Assembly (NCBI GenBank): GCA_019245455.1
Contig: JAFARM010000247.1
Span: forward strand, 1-7,724
DNA: 7,724 nucleotides
DNA from: Sphingomonadaceae bacterium
Lineage (GTDB): Bacteria > Pseudomonadota > Alphaproteobacteria > Sphingomonadales > Sphingomonadaceae
Direction: 5' to 3'
Made by a program: the position numbers and the translations under genes. Position 1 is the first letter of the stretch. Each line of letters opens with the position of its first letter. Shown piece by piece: positions 6,484 through 7,724 of this stretch. Under the pieces are notes generated by a model. That model ran no database searches and had not been told where the DNA came from. It saw only the letters and a list, made by a program, of their open reading frames with translations.

Positions 6484-6660
6484 TCCTCCCCGGAACGGGG
6501 AGGGGGACCATCGCTCTTCAGCGATGGTGGAGGGGCCGGTCTCCACGGGACGACCGTGCGGCTTGGCGACGAACACCCTTCACCATGCGGACGGCGCGTC
6601 GTCCGGCGAGCGGCCCCTCCGTCGCGCCTTCGGCGCGTCACCTCCCCGTTCCGGGGAGGA
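6484..6660. repeat. Palindromic repeat element, copy 1 (177 bp)
   Basis: The ends are perfect 20-base inverted repeats (TCCTCCCCGGAACGGGGAGG at 6484-6503 and its reverse complement at 6641-6660), and each end is itself a small hairpin with a 3-base loop. Inside, in order: ACCATCGCT-CTTC-AGCGATGGT (6507-6528, perfect 9-bp stem); GGAGGGGCC (6529-6537) pairing with GGCCCCTCC (6612-6620); and CGCGCC-TTC-GGCGCG (6623-6637). The unit therefore folds as nested hairpins on a long stem. It encodes no protein. It looks like a non-autonomous, MITE-like or REP-cluster element. Confidence 0.75.
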
Positions 6661-6668
6661 GCTGGAAT

Positions 6669-6847
6669 TCCTCCCCGGAACAAGGAGGGGGACCATCGCT
6701 CTTCAGCGATGGTGGAGGGGCCGGTCTCCACAGGACGGCCGTGCGGCGCGGGGCGACGAACGCCCTTCACCATGCAGACGCCGCGTAGCCCGGCGAGCGG
6801 CCCCTCCGTCACGCCTGCGGCGTGCCACCTCCCCGTTCCGGGGAGGA
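6669..6847. repeat. Palindromic repeat element, copy 2 (179 bp)
   Basis: A direct tandem copy of the preceding element, with the same start motif 185 bases later. By hand alignment it differs by about 15 substitutions and one 2-base indel, roughly 91% identity. The first hairpin and the GGAGGGGCC/GGCCCCTCC pair are unchanged. The last inner hairpin is CACGCC-TGC-GGCGTG, where one G-C pair of copy 1 has become A-T on both sides, keeping the stem. The left terminal arm has two changes (AACAAGG for AACGGGG), so the terminal repeats match at 18 of 20. The linker to copy 1 is 8 bases. Confidence 0.75.
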
Positions 6848-6890
6848 GGGTGCGGCGCCGTCTCGGAAGAGCCGGGCGTGCTCGCCGAGT

Positions 6891-6983
6891 CCCTCCGTCA
6901 CCGCTTCGCGGTGCCACCTCCCCCTGAGGGGGAGGATCTCAGCTCCTCCCCCTCAGGGGGAGGTGGCGCGAAGCGCCGGAGGG
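6891..6983. repeat. Inverted pair of element ends
   Basis: 6891-6936 matches the right-hand third of the ~178-bp element: CCCTCCGT, a stem CACCGC-TTC-GCGGTG (6899-6913), then a terminal hairpin CCTCCCCC-TGA-GGGGGAGG (6917-6935). 6944-6983 is a similar end in the opposite orientation: terminal hairpin CCTCCCCC-TCA-GGGGGAGG (6945-6963), stem GGCGC-GAA-GCGCC (6965-6977), then GGAGGG. The two thus form one large inverted repeat with a 9-base centre. They carry a different terminal sequence (CCCCTGAGGGG) from copies 1 and 2, so they represent a sub-variant. The 6848-6890 stretch shows nothing I recognise. Confidence 0.65.
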
Positions 6984-7058
6984 GGCCGCTTCCCGCAGCG
7001 GTCCGCTCACCCGCGCCCCCCGTCCGGCCCGCCCGCCCGTGCCCCTGCCGCGCCCGAG

Positions 7059-7093
7059 CGGTCTAGCCGTGCCCGCGCGGGCGGGCTAGACCG
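7059..7093 (+). promoter_or_regulatory. Strong hairpin directly before pyrB
   Basis: CGGTCTAGCC (7059-7068) is the exact reverse complement of GGCTAGACCG (7084-7093), and the interior (7071-7082, GCCCGCGCGGGC) is itself self-complementary, so a very stable long hairpin ends seven bases before the pyrB ATG. No T-run follows, so it is not a standard terminator. It covers the place where a ribosome site would lie, and could reduce or control initiation. pyr genes are often attenuated in bacteria, but no mechanism can be read here. The stretch 6984-7058 before it is C-rich with no feature recognised. Confidence 0.5.
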
Positions 7094-7100
7094 GGTGCCG

Positions 7101-7724
7101 ATGACCGCCGCTTTCGCCACCACCCCCGCCGGCGTCGACCCGTTTCCGAACCGCCACCTGCTCGGCATCGCCGACTTGGCGCCGTGGGAAATCGGGCTGC
7201 TGCTCGACGAGGCGGAGGGCTGGGTCGAGGTCAACCGCGGCCTCAGGAAGCACGACGACCGGCTGGCGGGGCTGACGCTGGTCAATGCCTTTTTCGAGAA
7301 CTCGACGCGGACGCTCCTCAGCTTCGAGATCGCCGGCAAGCGCCTGGGGGCCGACGTCGTCAACATGACCGTCGGCGCGTCGTCGGTGAAGAAGGGCGAG
7401 ACGCTGCTCGACACGGCGCTGACCCTGAACGCGATGCACCCCGACGGCCTTGTCATCCGCCACGGCGAGTCGGGCGCGGTGGCGCTGATCGCGGCCAAGG
7501 TCGATTGCCCGGTGCTGAACGCCGGCGACGGGCGGCACGAGCATCCGACGCAGGCGCTGCTCGATGCCGCGACGATCCGCCGCGCGAAGGGCAAGCTCGA
7601 TGGCCTCGAGGTCGCGATCGTCGGCGACATCGCGCACTCGCGCGTCGCGCGATCGAACATCCTGTGCCTCACCAAGCTCGGCGCGCGCGTCCGGCTCGTC
7701 GCGCCGTTCACGCTGCTGCCGCGC
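7101..7724 (+). CDS. pyrB: Aspartate carbamoyltransferase, 5' part
   Basis: The first 208 residues of the catalytic chain of aspartate carbamoyltransferase, which joins carbamoyl phosphate to aspartate in de novo pyrimidine synthesis. The gene runs off the window end. Seen in order: the carbamoyl-phosphate loop FFENSTRT (64-71) followed by [13 protein letters not shown], the mobile loop [10 protein letters not shown] (92-101) with its Lys residues, the HPTQALLD motif (148-155), and the start of the aspartate domain [18 protein letters not shown] (169-186). Family members are a little over 300 residues, so about one third is missing. The ATG at 7101 lacks a clear ribosome site and is preceded by a strong hairpin. 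In related bacteria pyrC often follows; that cannot be checked here. Confidence 0.96.
   Translation, partial: MTAAFATTPAGVDPFPNRHLLGIADLAPWEIGLLLDEAEGWVEVNRGLRKHDDRLAGLTLVNAFFENSTRTLLSFEIAGKRLGADVVNMTVGASSVKKGETLLDTALTLNAMHPDGLVIRHGESGAVALIAAKVDCPVLNAGDGRHEHPTQALLDAATIRRAKGKLDGLEVAIVGDIAHSRVARSNILCLTKLGARVRLVAPFTLLPR

Noticed and set aside
5811..6917. Minus-strand open frame of 368 codons across ruvX and the repeats
   Set aside because: Antisense to ruvX and running through palindromic repeats; the repeated peptide segments simply reflect the DNA repeats.
6484..6987. CRISPR array
   Set aside because: Two long palindromic units plus inverted ends do not form short regular repeats with unique spacers, and no cas genes are present.
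7059..7093. Rho-independent terminator
   Set aside because: The stem is strong, but no T-run follows and it directly precedes a gene on the same strand.
7007..7711. Minus-strand open frame of 234 codons
   Set aside because: It is antisense to pyrB, whose sense translation has unmistakable carbamoyltransferase motifs.

Overview
The window is high-GC DNA (a counted block inside the first gene, 721-780, is 70% G+C). Its protein families, gene order and GC-rich palindromic intergenic repeats fit an alphaproteobacterium, most likely a sphingomonad (Sphingomonadales). This placement is an inference from protein style and context; there is no rRNA or tRNA to settle it.

Layout. (1) 1-1158: a short palindromic repeat, then nrdB, the small subunit of class I ribonucleotide reductase with all iron ligands and the radical tyrosine. 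(2) 1159-2080: an A+T-richer segment holding one gene for a protein of unknown function, with its own likely promoter and a palindrome over the -10. (3) 2081-2716, minus strand: a ParD/ParE toxin-antitoxin pair and, downstream of it, a frameshifted and truncated MazE/AbrB-type antitoxin relic whose broken end coincides with the edge of the A+T-richer segment. This looks like an accessory insertion spot. (4) 2775-3131: a small conserved-looking protein of unknown function, divergent from parDE. (5) 3132-3592: no convincing gene; a hairpin-forming GC-rich element and low-complexity sequence. (6) 3593-4549, minus: a membrane-anchored zinc metallopeptidase of the YpfJ type. (7) 4793-6429, plus: a membrane-anchored DUF3089-like alpha/beta hydrolase whose stop overlaps the start of ruvX. 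(8) 6430-7093: about 660 bp without genes, filled with two tandem copies of a ~178-bp palindromic element, an inverted pair of element ends, and a strong hairpin directly before the next gene. (9) 7101-7724: the 5' part of pyrB, cut by the window end.

Housekeeping functions (deoxynucleotide synthesis, pre-16S rRNA processing by RuvX/YqgF, pyrimidine synthesis) surround one accessory patch (about 1159-2716) and a repeat-rich intergenic region. The points most worth following are the A+T-rich insert with its unknown gene and broken MazE neighbour, the tandem palindromic elements with covarying stem bases, and the hairpin abutting the pyrB start.
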